64,000 nucleotides of DNA from Erythrophleum ivorense (taxonomy: Eukaryota > Streptophyta > Magnoliopsida > Fabales > Fabaceae), in NCBI GenBank assembly GCA_026724425.1, contig JAIUCV010000001.1, positions 4,226,001 through 4,290,000 on the forward strand, in the 5' to 3' direction. Within the stretch, counting starts at the first letter, position 1. The number at the start of each line of letters is the position of its first letter. The translations under genes and the position numbers were made by a program. Of this stretch, positions 37,250-48,306 are shown piece after piece. The notes beneath the pieces are model-generated. The model was not told the origin of the DNA. It made no database searches and saw only the letters and a program-made list of their open reading frames with translations.

Positions 37250-39879
37250 AGCATCCAAAAGCCAAGTCACAGTGCCATCCTTCTCTGGATGTTTACTTAT
37301 ACCTTTCTTTTATGTTTTGGCAATTTTAATAGTACACTTTTATGGGCAAAGAGGCTTAAGGGATATATAAATGAGTATAAAATTATTAGTTTAAACACTT
37401 ATTTTTAAGTTATATGGTTTATGATTTGATCCTTGCATGAAAATTTATGAAAAGCTATATTGATGTATAGGTAACCGTTTTATGTTATGATAGACATGAA
37501 TCTTCGTATATTTGCATATTTTAATAAATTTAGGTGCTTTATTAATCTCTTCTAAAACTTGAAGAATCTAAATTAAATAATATCTCACTTAATGACCTAG
37601 GTAGAGGAGGAAATGATGAAGACCAAAGCATAGATGACTAAACTATGAACTATTGTGTTGTATAGAAGATCACGACCTAAAGTACCTTGATTTCTATTCA
37701 TGGATGAAAGGACTTTAGACTATTCCCCTACATTATGACCTTGTCTATAGAATACCATGATATACACTTAATTAAGTCACTAAAAACACTAAAATATATG
37801 GTAAAAATGAAAAGATTTTGATTATAATTGACGTAGGCAACTAATGATCATAATTTTACATATTAAACTTAAGAGCATGCATAATTTGTATGGTTGACAT
37901 ATTTGTAGTACTTTGGTTATAATAGATGTCTACATCTTTATAAAATTATGCTTGATACAACTTAGTTATCTATAGGTTATAATCTTGCTAATTGCTAATA
38001 TGTTATTTTGTAATCATGTTAGCTGTTGATGTGTTGTTTATTCATGTTTAAAAGAATAGTGGTATATTGATCATGAATTATATCCTATATAACTTGGAAT
38101 ATGATAGTTAAATAATATATGTAACCTTACTATATGAAACCATATATGGGTGCTAATACATAGAACTACATAGTATTTGATTGTGTATATGCTATACATG
38201 AGATAAGTCTTTTGTAGGTAAAGGAATATCAGGGTGGAAACAAGGTTCTTAAGGAATAGACTCTTGTTAAGAAAAAGTCTTTGGAGATAAGATTTTATAA
38301 ATTTCCAATTTTACATTAAGTTTTTAAAAAATAAAGTTTTCAAATGATGAAATTTTAGGAGATGGTCTTTACCAATCGAGACAAAATTTCTATCTATATG
38401 AAAGGAAGTGTATGATTATCTTGAATGAAAGTTGAAGGCTATAGCCTTTTATAAGTTTAATCATATTCCTCCAATAATAAATTTATGAAAAGAGGGACAC
38501 AAAAAGGTTAGAAGGCCATTATGTGGCTTTAAGTTTTTAATCGAGGTTTGTGGACCCACTTCGAGGAATGCCTAATAATGTTTACTCCTATCAATTAAAG
38601 TGAAAATTCTTGTGATCATAATGATTAAGAAGAACAATCTTCCTTTTTGATCATATTGAAAACTTAAGTTTTACACTAAATAATGTGGGATGTTTGGTAA
38701 GTTACCTATGATTGCAAAATCTTAAGTTTGTATCAAGTAATACAAGATGTTTGGTATAATACTTGGGAAATTGTTTTCCACGTGACCAATACTTTTAAAG
38801 TTGAATCATTTACGTCTCTTTAAAAGGGCATGCATATTAATGTGATATGAGAATGTACTAGTTGAAGTACTATTTCATGTAAACCATGGTAAGGCCTTAT
38901 ATATGTAATGTTGAAGCATGTCAATATGTACCAAATTTATATGGTGCATAGAAGTAACAAGCTAAGCATATGGAATATGTTGTAGCATATTCTTTAAAAG
39001 TATGACTTTGAATATGATGAGTAGTATTATAATGAATATGTGTGTTATTATATCTAAATGTGAAACATATTAGTTATCACAAGTAAACATATTAATCATA
39101 CTATAGATTATGATATTTGGAATATGTGTGTGTATGTTTCTTATGTATGATAATCTAATATATGTATGATATTTTATATGTTATAACTTGTCTATTATCC
39201 TTATATGCCTTAGATAAGAGAGAAAATAAAAGGAAAATATTTTTTGCATAGTGGCAATTGGACCATTGCTGATTTTCTAAAGCTAACTATACTTTTACTG
39301 AGATTGTAAATTCTCATTATACTCGATACTATATTTAGATAAGGTGCTTCAATTTTAATGATGGTGTGCTAATAGAAGATTAAGGCCCTTATAGTAAGTT
39401 GGATTTAAGTAATCATAGATGGTGTACAAAGACTATAGCAAGTGAAATATAAAAAAAATCTTAACATCTACTTTAATATTATTAAGAGATCAAGAAATCA
39501 TCTAACTTTAGTAGAAAATATTTATGACTTTTATGTATTGTATTGGAATGCTACTATAATCCTTTAAGAATATTATATTTGATATAGTTATTGTATAAAT
39601 ATTTAATGTAGAAAGTTCGGTTTAAAACCATCGGTTGAATATTTGACAATTCAATTATTCACAGACTTTTGAGATAATAATCACTAAATAAATTTAGTAA
39701 ATTCAAATTAAACATATGTTGAAATTTTGCCAAAATCCTACTACTATAACAAAAACCTTATGATAGAATTAACTAAAGATTCATAATAAAATGTCTTGAA
39801 GAAATTTGTCTTCCATCATTTTGATTCTACTAGGACCATTATTTTATGGAATTATGAAAAAAAAACCCTCTTCTTTCCC
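37250..39879. other. AT-rich DNA with no feature recognised
   Basis: 2.6 kb without a long ORF or clear repeat. The first 30 bp (AGCATCCAAAAGCCAAGTCA…) resemble the left flank of the LTR element near 22335. The distal part may include decayed 5' sequence of the LINE that starts to be readable near 39880. Confidence 0.4.
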
Positions 39880-42138
39880 TTATAAAGATATTAGACAATG
39901 AGACTCTTGAGTCTTGAGCCTCTTATTTATTTACTATAGGCATGAAGAAGTTAAATCATTTAATTGTTGACAAAGTTGACGAAGATAAATGGAAACCCAT
40001 TAAAGCAAGCAAGAAAGGCCCCTTATTTCACATTTTATGTTTACTAACAATCTTTTACATTTTTCTAAAGCTAGTGAGAAGTAGATTAAAGAAGTTATGG
40101 AGTGTCTTAATTGTTTTTATGACCTATTTAGACATGAAATTATGCAACCAAAACCCATATTCTCTTATCAAGAAATGTTAGTAATGATTTGCAAAAAGAG
40201 ATATGTAATATTAATGGCTTTCAAAAGGTTAGTGTGTTATAAAGACATAGGGGTGCAATGATTATTAATGGAGACTCATCATATAGAAGATATATAAACA
40301 TTACTAAAAAAGTTAAAAGTAGATTAAACGGTTAGAAGGCAAATTGTTTATCTATGGGTAGAAGATTAATTATAGTTAATTCTATAATAAACAACATGAC
40401 TATGTTTTAGATACAACATGAGAAAATTCTAAAAAATGCTTTACAAAAAATATAAAAAGACTAAATATGACTTTATTTGGGGTGATGATGTTAAGGGTAG
40501 AAAATGGTATGCTATATTCTTGAAGAATGTTTATAAGTTAAGAGAGTAATAAAGTGTTAATATAAAATCCTTGTATTTAATAAAAGAGGCCTTCTTTATG
40601 AAATTGGCTTAGAATGTGGCCACTAAAGAAAATGATCTATAGGTACAAGTTATGCATAACAAATATTATAAAGGAACAAACACTCTTCAGGATTGCACTT
40701 ATAAACTTGTTAACTCTAAACTTTGGAAGGACATTTTGCAAAGCTAAGTGTTGACCAGATAGAAGAAAGTTTGTCATGGCTAATATACATGGTTCTAGTC
40801 AATTGTATGGATTAAAGGATAAGGTAGATTACTATCATCCATTTGAATGAAGAATACAATTGGGACTTGGAGATTTTGTGTTTAAGTTATGATCAATAGA
40901 TAAGGAGAATAAGATGTTTCTCACCTACACAACATTATCCCATGCCATCTTCTTTTGGAGATTAATACTACTTTGCCCTTTTATGCAGGGAATAGAAAAG
41001 ATACTCTTAGGTGGAGTCTTTTTAATTAGGGTGGCTTCACGATGTCCAATGATTATTATATGTTAGCATTAGGTGATCATTAGCAAAAAGAAAAAGTTTA
41101 GCAATTGATATAAAAGTTCCCTTGCATGTTAGAATATTTCTTTAGTAGGCTACTTATAATAGACTTCTAACACATTTTAAGGAAGAAATGGTTGAACACT
41201 AATGGTCTATGTTTAAGGTATGGTTTGTAAGATGAAACCACAATCCATGTACTTTGTGATTGTCAAGATATGTCTAAAGTATGAAGGAAAATGTTGAACC
41301 TGAGATTAGCTATAATCTTTTATACAATGGAGTTACATGATTGGATCACTTTCAACCTTACTACTAATATGGCCCAAAATGAAAAGGTGGATTGGTCTAT
41401 GAAGTTTTCCATTACTTGCTATAAGCTATAAAAGAAATGAAATAAGGAAATTTTAAAAGAATAATTCAAAAAGCTAGTTAGCCTTATTTTTAAATTGATC
41501 AGATTCATAAACAACTTCTAATTTATAAAGTAGACATGCAACATTAATCATATAATCTACCATTAAATCCCTATGAAATGGAGTTACCCAAAAGATGAAT
41601 GGCATAAACTTAATGTTGATGGAGTTGTTAATGGCAATATGGGTCTTACTAGGTATGGAAGTTTAATCAAGGATGGTAGAAAAAGTTGGTTAGTTAGTTT
41701 CTACCACAACTTGGATATTTATGATGCTTTTATGATTGAGCTTTAGGGCTTGAGTTTTAGGGTTTACTTAATGGGTTGAATTTAGCTTGGATGAAGGGGT
41801 TCAAAAAAGTATTTTTTTTTAAAGTGATTATACAATTATGACAAGTGTTGTGACTAATGCTAACAAGCGTATAATGAAAAATAATCACCTTCTTGATAGA
41901 AATAATACCTAGATAAAAAAGGATTGGCAAGTTTAAGTATATCACATTTATAAAGAAAGTTATTTTTGTGTTAGTAGCTAAGTTCCTACAATCTAATTAA
42001 GGCTTTAGGCTTTTATGTGATTTCCTCTTCTATGATTTTAACTTTTTATTATTAAGCAATGTTGTAGGAGTTATTGTGTGCGCTAGTTGTTCTTTTGTTT
42101 AGGCCTATGGCTTCATTGTTGTAACAAAAAAAAAAAAA
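39880..42138 (+). pseudogene. Decayed L1-type LINE (RT C-terminus, zf-RVT-like, RNase H) with poly(A)
   Basis: With frameshifts and stops it reads plant L1 motifs: KLNHLIVDKVDEDKWKPI then LFHILCLLTI (aligned to the SHLFFADDL box, about 39940-40070); KANCLSMGRRLIIVNSIINN (about 40340-40395); HNKYYKGTNTLQDCTY (about 40655-40700); a His/Cys zinc-like part (TTIHVLCDCQDMSKV, about 41235-41280); and an RNase H-like part (41600-41900). It ends with a TTCATTGTTGTAAC tail and an A-run at 42125-42138, as plant L1s do. The 5' part is missing or unreadable. Confidence 0.7.
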
Positions 42139-43130
42139 ATTGCACAAGAATTATAGTTGTTAATAAATAAATTTATCTTGAATTAATTTTATTTGTTGGA
42201 TGAATCATTATTACTTTATCATTTTTTTATATTATTAGTTAATAGTACTTTGACAAAAATTTACAAGTAGTCTTATAAGTTGTGTTGGTATAAGTCTACA
42301 CACCAATCTTGTAAGAGTGAAGCTATTGTAAGGAGTTTAATATTTAAGTTGAGGATTAAATTTAAATATAATTATTTATACATTTGCTATTAAGCTATAT
42401 AATTAAAACATAACAAATATATAATTTAATTAAAAAACCACATACTTATATGTGAAAACTACATAGTTGTTATATTATTATTTAAAAAATATATACTTAT
42501 CATATTCTAATTAAAAAACTTAATAATAAAAAGTATAAAAAATTACATATAAATTTTTTTTAAGTTAATATCTGTAAAAAGGATTATAATAGCATATTGA
42601 ATACCTCCAAAGCTATTTATAGGTGATAGCTCAGGGGTGTCATGATTTTTTTCCAAATTAGTTGATTAATCTAATAAAGTCAATCTTGGTATGTTTTATA
42701 AAAAAGAAGATTGATTCAATATAATTAAATCACCACACGATATGAGGTTGGAATTGAACCTCAACACTTACAAAATAAATAAGCAACATATATTTATATC
42801 AAATTAGTCACATATTTATTATTATAAATAAATGTGTGCTATATATTTTAATTGTTTAATTTTTTTTAAGTTTGATGATGAAATTAATAATTTATTAAAC
42901 CATCATACACAAACTAATTTGGAGCGAATTGGTTCACAAATTCACGATAACAAAGTAAAGTGGGTTTTTTTTTTTTTACAATAAAATTGGTTTAAATATA
43001 AGGTAAGACAAAGGAAAGCCCAGGGTTCCCGTTTTACGATGTAGGCCCAAAATAGAAGCCTTCTTCTGGCCGGCACCGTATCCACGGCCGATCAACTGAG
43101 GAGAGGTGAGAGATGCAGCTGATATCCGTC
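42139..43130. other. AT-rich DNA upstream of the BORCS8-like gene
   Basis: No ORF. The part near 42390-42560 shows diverged similarity to the repeat at 58680-59640 (…AAAACTACATAG…, ATATACTTAT…ATTCTAATTAAAAA). The last about 120 bp before 43130 are GC-richer and probably hold the promoter of the next gene. Confidence 0.4.
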
Positions 43131-43145
43131 TTTGGAGGCAGAGAG

Positions 43146-43203
<58 letters not shown>

Positions 43204-43271
43204 GAGGGGAGACAAAGAAATGAAATTCTCAGGCTCTTGATGATGCTCCGATCATTTCTTGATTGCCGGGT
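43130..43271 (+). other. 5' leader exon of the BORCS8-like gene with long (GA)n
   Basis: A (GA)n run of about 51 bp lies at 43148-43198. The sequence then reads to a strong splice donor, GATTGCCGG|GTGAGT, after 43270. The start codon of the next gene is preceded by an intron-like T-rich acceptor region at 44270-44337. A noncoding first exon plus a ~1.07-kb intron is therefore likely. GA repeats in plant leaders are bound by BPC proteins (established); binding here is not shown. Confidence 0.55.
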
Positions 43272-44337
43272 GAGTTCTTCTTATTCGTTTTCGGTTGTTT
43301 CAATCTCAAATGACGAGGACGCTGATTTTTCAAAGACCTAATCGTTAGATTTAGGTGCTGTAATTTGCTATAACCTTATTTATGAAATATTTAGATATAC
43401 AAATATGAAAGTTTTAAAATTTATGTGATATATATCTTTTAAATAATATAGAGAAGCTCGAATGTTTTATAAATAGATTTGACCTAAGAAGCCAGAATGC
43501 TTACTAATCAAACGCCGATGGTGGCATTGATTTCGTTAGCGACCTTTGGGTAAGTGGATTGGATATTGAAAATGAGGCTTTGGTTTCGATTCATCTGCTT
43601 TAATGGGAGCTCTTCTTGTGGATAATCTGGATTACCAATGAAGTAAGAATAATGGGATGCGTGTATCTTCCTATGCACAAGGTACCAAGCTGTTTCTAGA
43701 ACTCGATTTTGGAAGTCTGATGCTCCTTCAATGGTTCTTGAGATTTTTATTTAGATTTCTCTGAATTTGTAAGACAACAATCTCAAAATGCATTTCATGA
43801 TAAAATAAACTCAGTTTCACAAAGCTCTTCATAAAATTACCCATTTTGTAAACCTTTACTTTCACATGAGGAGTAGGAAGTAAGGTGAGAATTAGGTGTG
43901 AGATATATATATATCTCTTAAATAAAATAAGAATATTGATTTTTTTTTTCACATGTTTGGTACTTTTAAATTTTTTATTGATAAGATTTCAAACACTTGG
44001 GGAATTAGATTGTCCCGATATACCAAAGGGCGCCCTAAGGCTCAAGCTTTTTTTGTTTTTTCAATGGGAGGTAGTATGATTAACAATTTAACATTAATGA
44101 TCTGATACAACTTACAAACACTGATCTTTTGGATTTGGGTCAATATCCATCTAGTGGTTGTGTAAATATTAATAACCTACTGCATCAGGAAATGTCTTTT
44201 GGACTTGCTCTTTATTGTTTGTCATATGATACTCAAATTATTTTCCCCAAGTATAATTTTTTGATTTTGTTTCTTTTTTTTTATCTTTTTATTCTGGGCA
44301 ATGTCAGTGATGAACTACAATTTTTGCCTTTGGGAAG

Positions 44338-45129
44338 ATGCATGGATTCTCCACTGTTGATGGTTTTGTGGAGATAAGTGAATGCCTGTCTGAGATGATC
44401 AAATACTTGGCTAATGAACCATCTGTTGGGCTGTTCTTTGTCCAACAGCATACTCAGAAAACAGTGCCTAATGTGATGAAACATAAGAAAAATGTTGTCG
44501 AGAAGTCTCATGAAACAAGTTTGCACACACAAGATTTGGAGGACTCTATCACAGCGGTGAAATCAATGAAAAAGTGTGGATTTCCCATAGCTGAAGAGAT
44601 GATTGGAGACATTAGGAAATCTCTGGTAACTATGACAACTAAACGACCAAAAAGAGGCTTAATCCATCAGTTGAGCTCAAATAGCCAGACAGAAAGAATA
44701 AGTTCTTGGGGTAGCTCTGCATTTGATGCCCAGGAGGGCAGTGAGAAAAGTGGTAACTATTTTTCAAATGTGTTTTTGTCAGCAAGACAGAAGTCCAGAA
44801 ATCTCATGCGACCACAACTCGATGTTAGGGGACCAATGGATTCCAAGCTTGAGCAAACACAGCCGTACTACAATCCGCCGTTATCAGCCACATCTGCAAG
44901 CACTGCTTCATCTCTACAAGGTATGGAAACAGATGAGGTTCCCCTGTCAAGCCAGGTTGAAGATGAACCTCAACAACATAGACAAAATGATACTAGTGAG
45001 ATGCTACTTCCAGTATCTGAAAAGCACAGTGACTTCAAAGCTATTAAAGAAGCTCAGCTAGAGAAGTGGCTGGAAGGGACTAGCAACCATGATAATAATG
45101 GCCAAGCAGATGACGCAGAGAGGATTTAG
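44338..45129 (+). CDS. BORCS8/MEF2BNB-like protein
   Basis: A 263-residue intact frame from ATG 44338, without introns. Residues about 8-95 match the BORCS8 (MEF2B-neighbour, BORC complex subunit) family: a helix with LANEPSVGLFFVQQH, then TVPNVMKHKKNVVEKS, then DLEDSITAVKSMKKCGFPI. In animals BORC recruits Arl8 to lysosomes and links them to kinesin. A role at the plant vacuole/lysosome is inference. Animal BORCS8 is about 120 residues. The plant protein has an additional Ser/Gln-rich, probably disordered C-terminus of about 165 residues ending in a short helix (FKAIKEAQLEKWLEG). The neighbours (L1 LINE, FLD) are unrelated in function. Confidence 0.82.
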   Translation: MHGFSTVDGFVEISECLSEMIKYLANEPSVGLFFVQQHTQKTVPNVMKHKKNVVEKSHETSLHTQDLEDSITAVKSMKKCGFPIAEEMIGDIRKSLVTMTTKRPKRGLIHQLSSNSQTERISSWGSSAFDAQEGSEKSGNYFSNVFLSARQKSRNLMRPQLDVRGPMDSKLEQTQPYYNPPLSATSASTASSLQGMETDEVPLSSQVEDEPQQHRQNDTSEMLLPVSEKHSDFKAIKEAQLEKWLEGTSNHDNNGQADDAERI

Positions 45130-45327
45130 CTTGGCTACACTGGAATATAAAGCTTCCACTTGTATATACTGTTCCTTGGCACCTTACAAGGCTAGTGACA
45201 CAGGAAGCAGTAATCCTCTAACTGAAACTTCAATGTTGATTTCCAGTCAGCCAAAGAGTTTTTCGAGATTGATGAGTGATAAAAGAAAAGTGATATTGCA
45301 CCCAAATCATAGTGTTACACAAATTTA

Positions 45328-45459
45328 ACAGAAATCTAATCGCTTGGTTGTTGAAGCAAATAATATAAAAAGGATTAAGTAACTTGATTAATGACAGAAA
45401 CCTAATCACTTAGTTGTTGAAGCAATTAACATAAAAAAGAATAAGTAACTTGATTAATG
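45328..45459 (+). repeat. 66-bp tandem duplication downstream of the BORCS8-like gene
   Basis: The unit starting ACAGAAATCTAATCGCTTGG at 45328 is repeated from 45394 with a few substitutions. It contains TTGTTGAAGCAA and TAAGTAACTTGATTAATG. It lies in or just beyond the 3' UTR. Confidence 0.8.
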
Positions 45460-46430
45460 ACATGAAATTTACATTCGACTTTAAAAAGTTCACTGGATAC
45501 AAATGCAGAGCTTGGTCACACTCTCATACAATATGAAATCCTAGTTTGCAACAAGAGGCATCGGAATCATAAGTAGTTAACTCTACTTAGCACATATGTA
45601 ACAGCTACGTCATCCAAGAACAACGGTACAACAACTTGGAGATTAATATACTCATCAATCATCCTCAGCTTGAAGAAGAATATTTCCTTGAGTGTAGTAA
45701 GCACATTTCAGAATCTTATTCAAACCACATTTTCTCCCTCTATGCAGTCTTAAGGGTTGCACTGTGCAAGGATCGAGACAAGACCTCTCTTAATTTGCGG
45801 GAGAAATGAGAGCGTCAAGAAACCTATCACTGCTGCTTTATTCAGAAACTTGGCTCTTGGGTAGTCAGCAAAATGCAACTATTGGCTCCTCAGGAAGGTG
45901 GCTGCGTAGACCAAGATAACTTGAAGTGTCTGTTCAGAGTACACGATATAGCATCCGTCAGTCGACAGCATCAAAGACCATCAGCACCAAGGTATTGGGC
46001 AAATGGCAAATCCACCTATAATTTATTGATCAAAAGCACCAAGATTGATCAAGCTCTGTTACAAAGGGGCCGCTACATCGAGGATAATATATGGAATTAG
46101 GAAAACAGCTGCTGCCATTTTTGACAAAGGATATCAAGGAGCCAAAAGTCCCTCGATTCCATGAAGGGGCCAACGTCCTCTAACATTGCCATCAGGATCT
46201 TCGTCCTAAATGCATGATAATGATATATTCATTAATACAACCCCAAGCTATTAAAACCTACTATACATGAATTAAATGTTTAAAAACATTGCATATTTCC
46301 GACTGAGGATATAATGAAATAATGACATATTAGGGTACTTGAAAGACCTGAAAAAAAGTATCATTCAGCAATTCGAACTGAACCGCATGATCATGACGGG
46401 AGACCAGGTTTGATATAGCTGGAAGTTTAG
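45460..46430. other. Interval between BORCS8-like gene and MITE, exon-like minus-strand pieces
   Basis: Higher-complexity DNA than the usual AT-rich spacer. On the minus strand, 46418-46348 is an open segment bounded by CTTCCAG and GTCTTT. A second open segment starts at 46205 after TGCATTTAG. These may be 3' exons of a minus-strand transcript coming from the FLD side. No family was recognised and no complete gene is called. Confidence 0.3.
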
Positions 46431-46952
46431 GTAATGTTTGGTTGGAGGGTTTTAGAGGGGAGGGGAAGCGAGGGGAGGGGAAGGGTAGCTCTCACCCTTG
46501 TTTGGTATGAAAAAATTGGAAGGGAGGGGAGGGGCTTCCATATTGCCTTCCCTCCCCTCCCCTCCCCTCCAAACCTTTTCCTCCAAAAATGGGGGTTTTT
46601 TGAGAGAAGAGAAATTTTTTAGTTTTGTTTGACCAAATTGCCCCTACTTTGCTTTTACTTCAAATATAATATAGATCTTATTTTTTTTAATAGGGTTCAA
46701 GATAATTTTTTATAAAAATAAAAAATATTTTTGAATAAAAATTTTAAAAAATATTTTTTATAATAAAAATTAGAAAAAAGATTTTTTTTAAATAAAAATA
46801 TCTTAAAAACAAAAACAAAATTAATTCTAATATCATAAGGGTATAATTGTCCATTAATCCCTTCCCTCTCCTCCTCTCCCCTCCAAATCAACCAAACAAC
46901 ATATCATTAAAACACCTCCCCTCCCCTCCCCACAATTGAACCAAACACTACC
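46431..46952. mobile_element. MITE-like element with GTA(A/G)TGTTTGGTT ends and G-rich interior
   Basis: The left end is GTAATGTTTGGTTG at 46431. The right end, read in reverse from 46952, is GTAGTGTTTGGTTCA. GGGGA-rich sequence next to the left end is mirrored by CCCCT-rich sequence next to the right end, so the whole unit could fold back. A second internal hairpin of GGAAGGGAGGGG with CCTTCCCTCCCC lies at about 46518-46568. No transposase was found. A TA target duplication is possible but not certain. Confidence 0.6.
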
Positions 46953-48306
46953 TTGGGGGGTTCCTACTTCCTACTTTGGATTTGTGGAGATACTAGACTG
47001 CTCATTGCATGTTTGATTTGTGTGGTTTTTGGTTATGCACTCTGCTTTTCTTTCTTTCTTTAGCAGGATATCTTATCCTCTTCCTTTCTTATAATTTTCT
47101 CGTTCCTTAATAAAATTTCTTCTTCTATGAATAGCTCCAGAGTGATTTATTCTTTTTTTTTTTTTAAATAAATTCTTTATAGTGCTAATAGACTAACTTC
47201 GAAGGGTTTAACATTGCTACTACGGCTAACTTCCAGTTTTTCTTCCAGCTATAACCCCCTGGGCCCCAAAAAAAATAAAAAAATAAAAAAATTATTAGCC
47301 GTTGAGCCTCATTGAAATATTAGAAAAATTTATCAAGACTCAAGAAATATCAAAATGTGATCCAAAGGTTTATGTAAGACCATCAATTATGCTACTTGAC
47401 AGTCATTTAAAGTGAGAAACCAAAATCAGCAAGTAGCTAAAGTTGTTACACCTGTTCAAAATATTGTGAAACCAAAATCAGACATAATTATACCCAAAAA
47501 TTTAACAGGAACAAGTTATGAGCAAAGTTCCATTTAGATGGAAACAAATAACATCACATCAAGGAAACAATATAGTAAAAGGGCTAGCAAAATCCATCTT
47601 CAGATTGGAAAAATTTTTATGAAGTAGTTCTACAAAATTCTTATAGAATGATGGGGTAATTTGAAACAAATATATTTTCTAACCTATCCATCACTGATAT
47701 TTTAGGCACAAAGAGTGTACCATCAACACTAAAATGTAAGTATGTTAGGTTATAAGGGGTATCATATTTCATAAAACTCAGATTCTTCTATACCACAAAT
47801 GATGGATGACTTAAAATGGTAAGACAGTATCATGATATGTTGCCATGACTAAATCAAAATACTAATATTAAAACAAGAACGCCATAATCAGGAAGAAGAG
47901 GAAATAAAATTAATTGACATCCAGTTTCCACCTAACCAGCTTACATAGTTCAGCTATATGGAGGGGTTATATATATATATATATATATATATAAAGAAAA
48001 TGGGACTATAATTTACCTAGGAAGGACACTTCCATCATAGACTAAATGCAACAGATTGAGGGTTAAAATGTTGAACAGCATCCAGTGACCAACTGACCAA
48101 AGACGATCATATATGCTATTTGACATGAAAATTTTGTGTATAAAAAGGCCCTAATTGAATGTATATTTGCATTTCCTATTGAATGACATAGTACTAGCTC
48201 CTTTTACCGCAGATAGTAAAACAAATATGTAATCCAAGAAAAACTCTCAGAATTCAGAGTTATTAGATAACTCTCACCTCTTAGCCATGAAAAAAGGGCC
48301 ATCCAT
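46953..48306. other. Downstream region of FLD, no complete gene recognised
   Basis: Mostly AT-rich, with a (TA)n run at about 47969-47992. Two short minus-strand open segments with splice-like borders lie at 48041-48017 and 47728-47684. They are discussed as a possible chain of downstream exons. Confidence 0.3.

Noticed and set aside
45873..46100. 75-residue plus-strand frame
   Set aside because: No domain, and it lies in what is probably 3' sequence of a minus-strand transcript; promoter signals not seen.
46098..46205. Reading ILMAMLEDVGPFMESRDFWL on the minus strand as a C-terminal exon
   Set aside because: Open and protein-like, but its phase does not fit the upstream segment at 46418-46348, so I do not call a gene from it.
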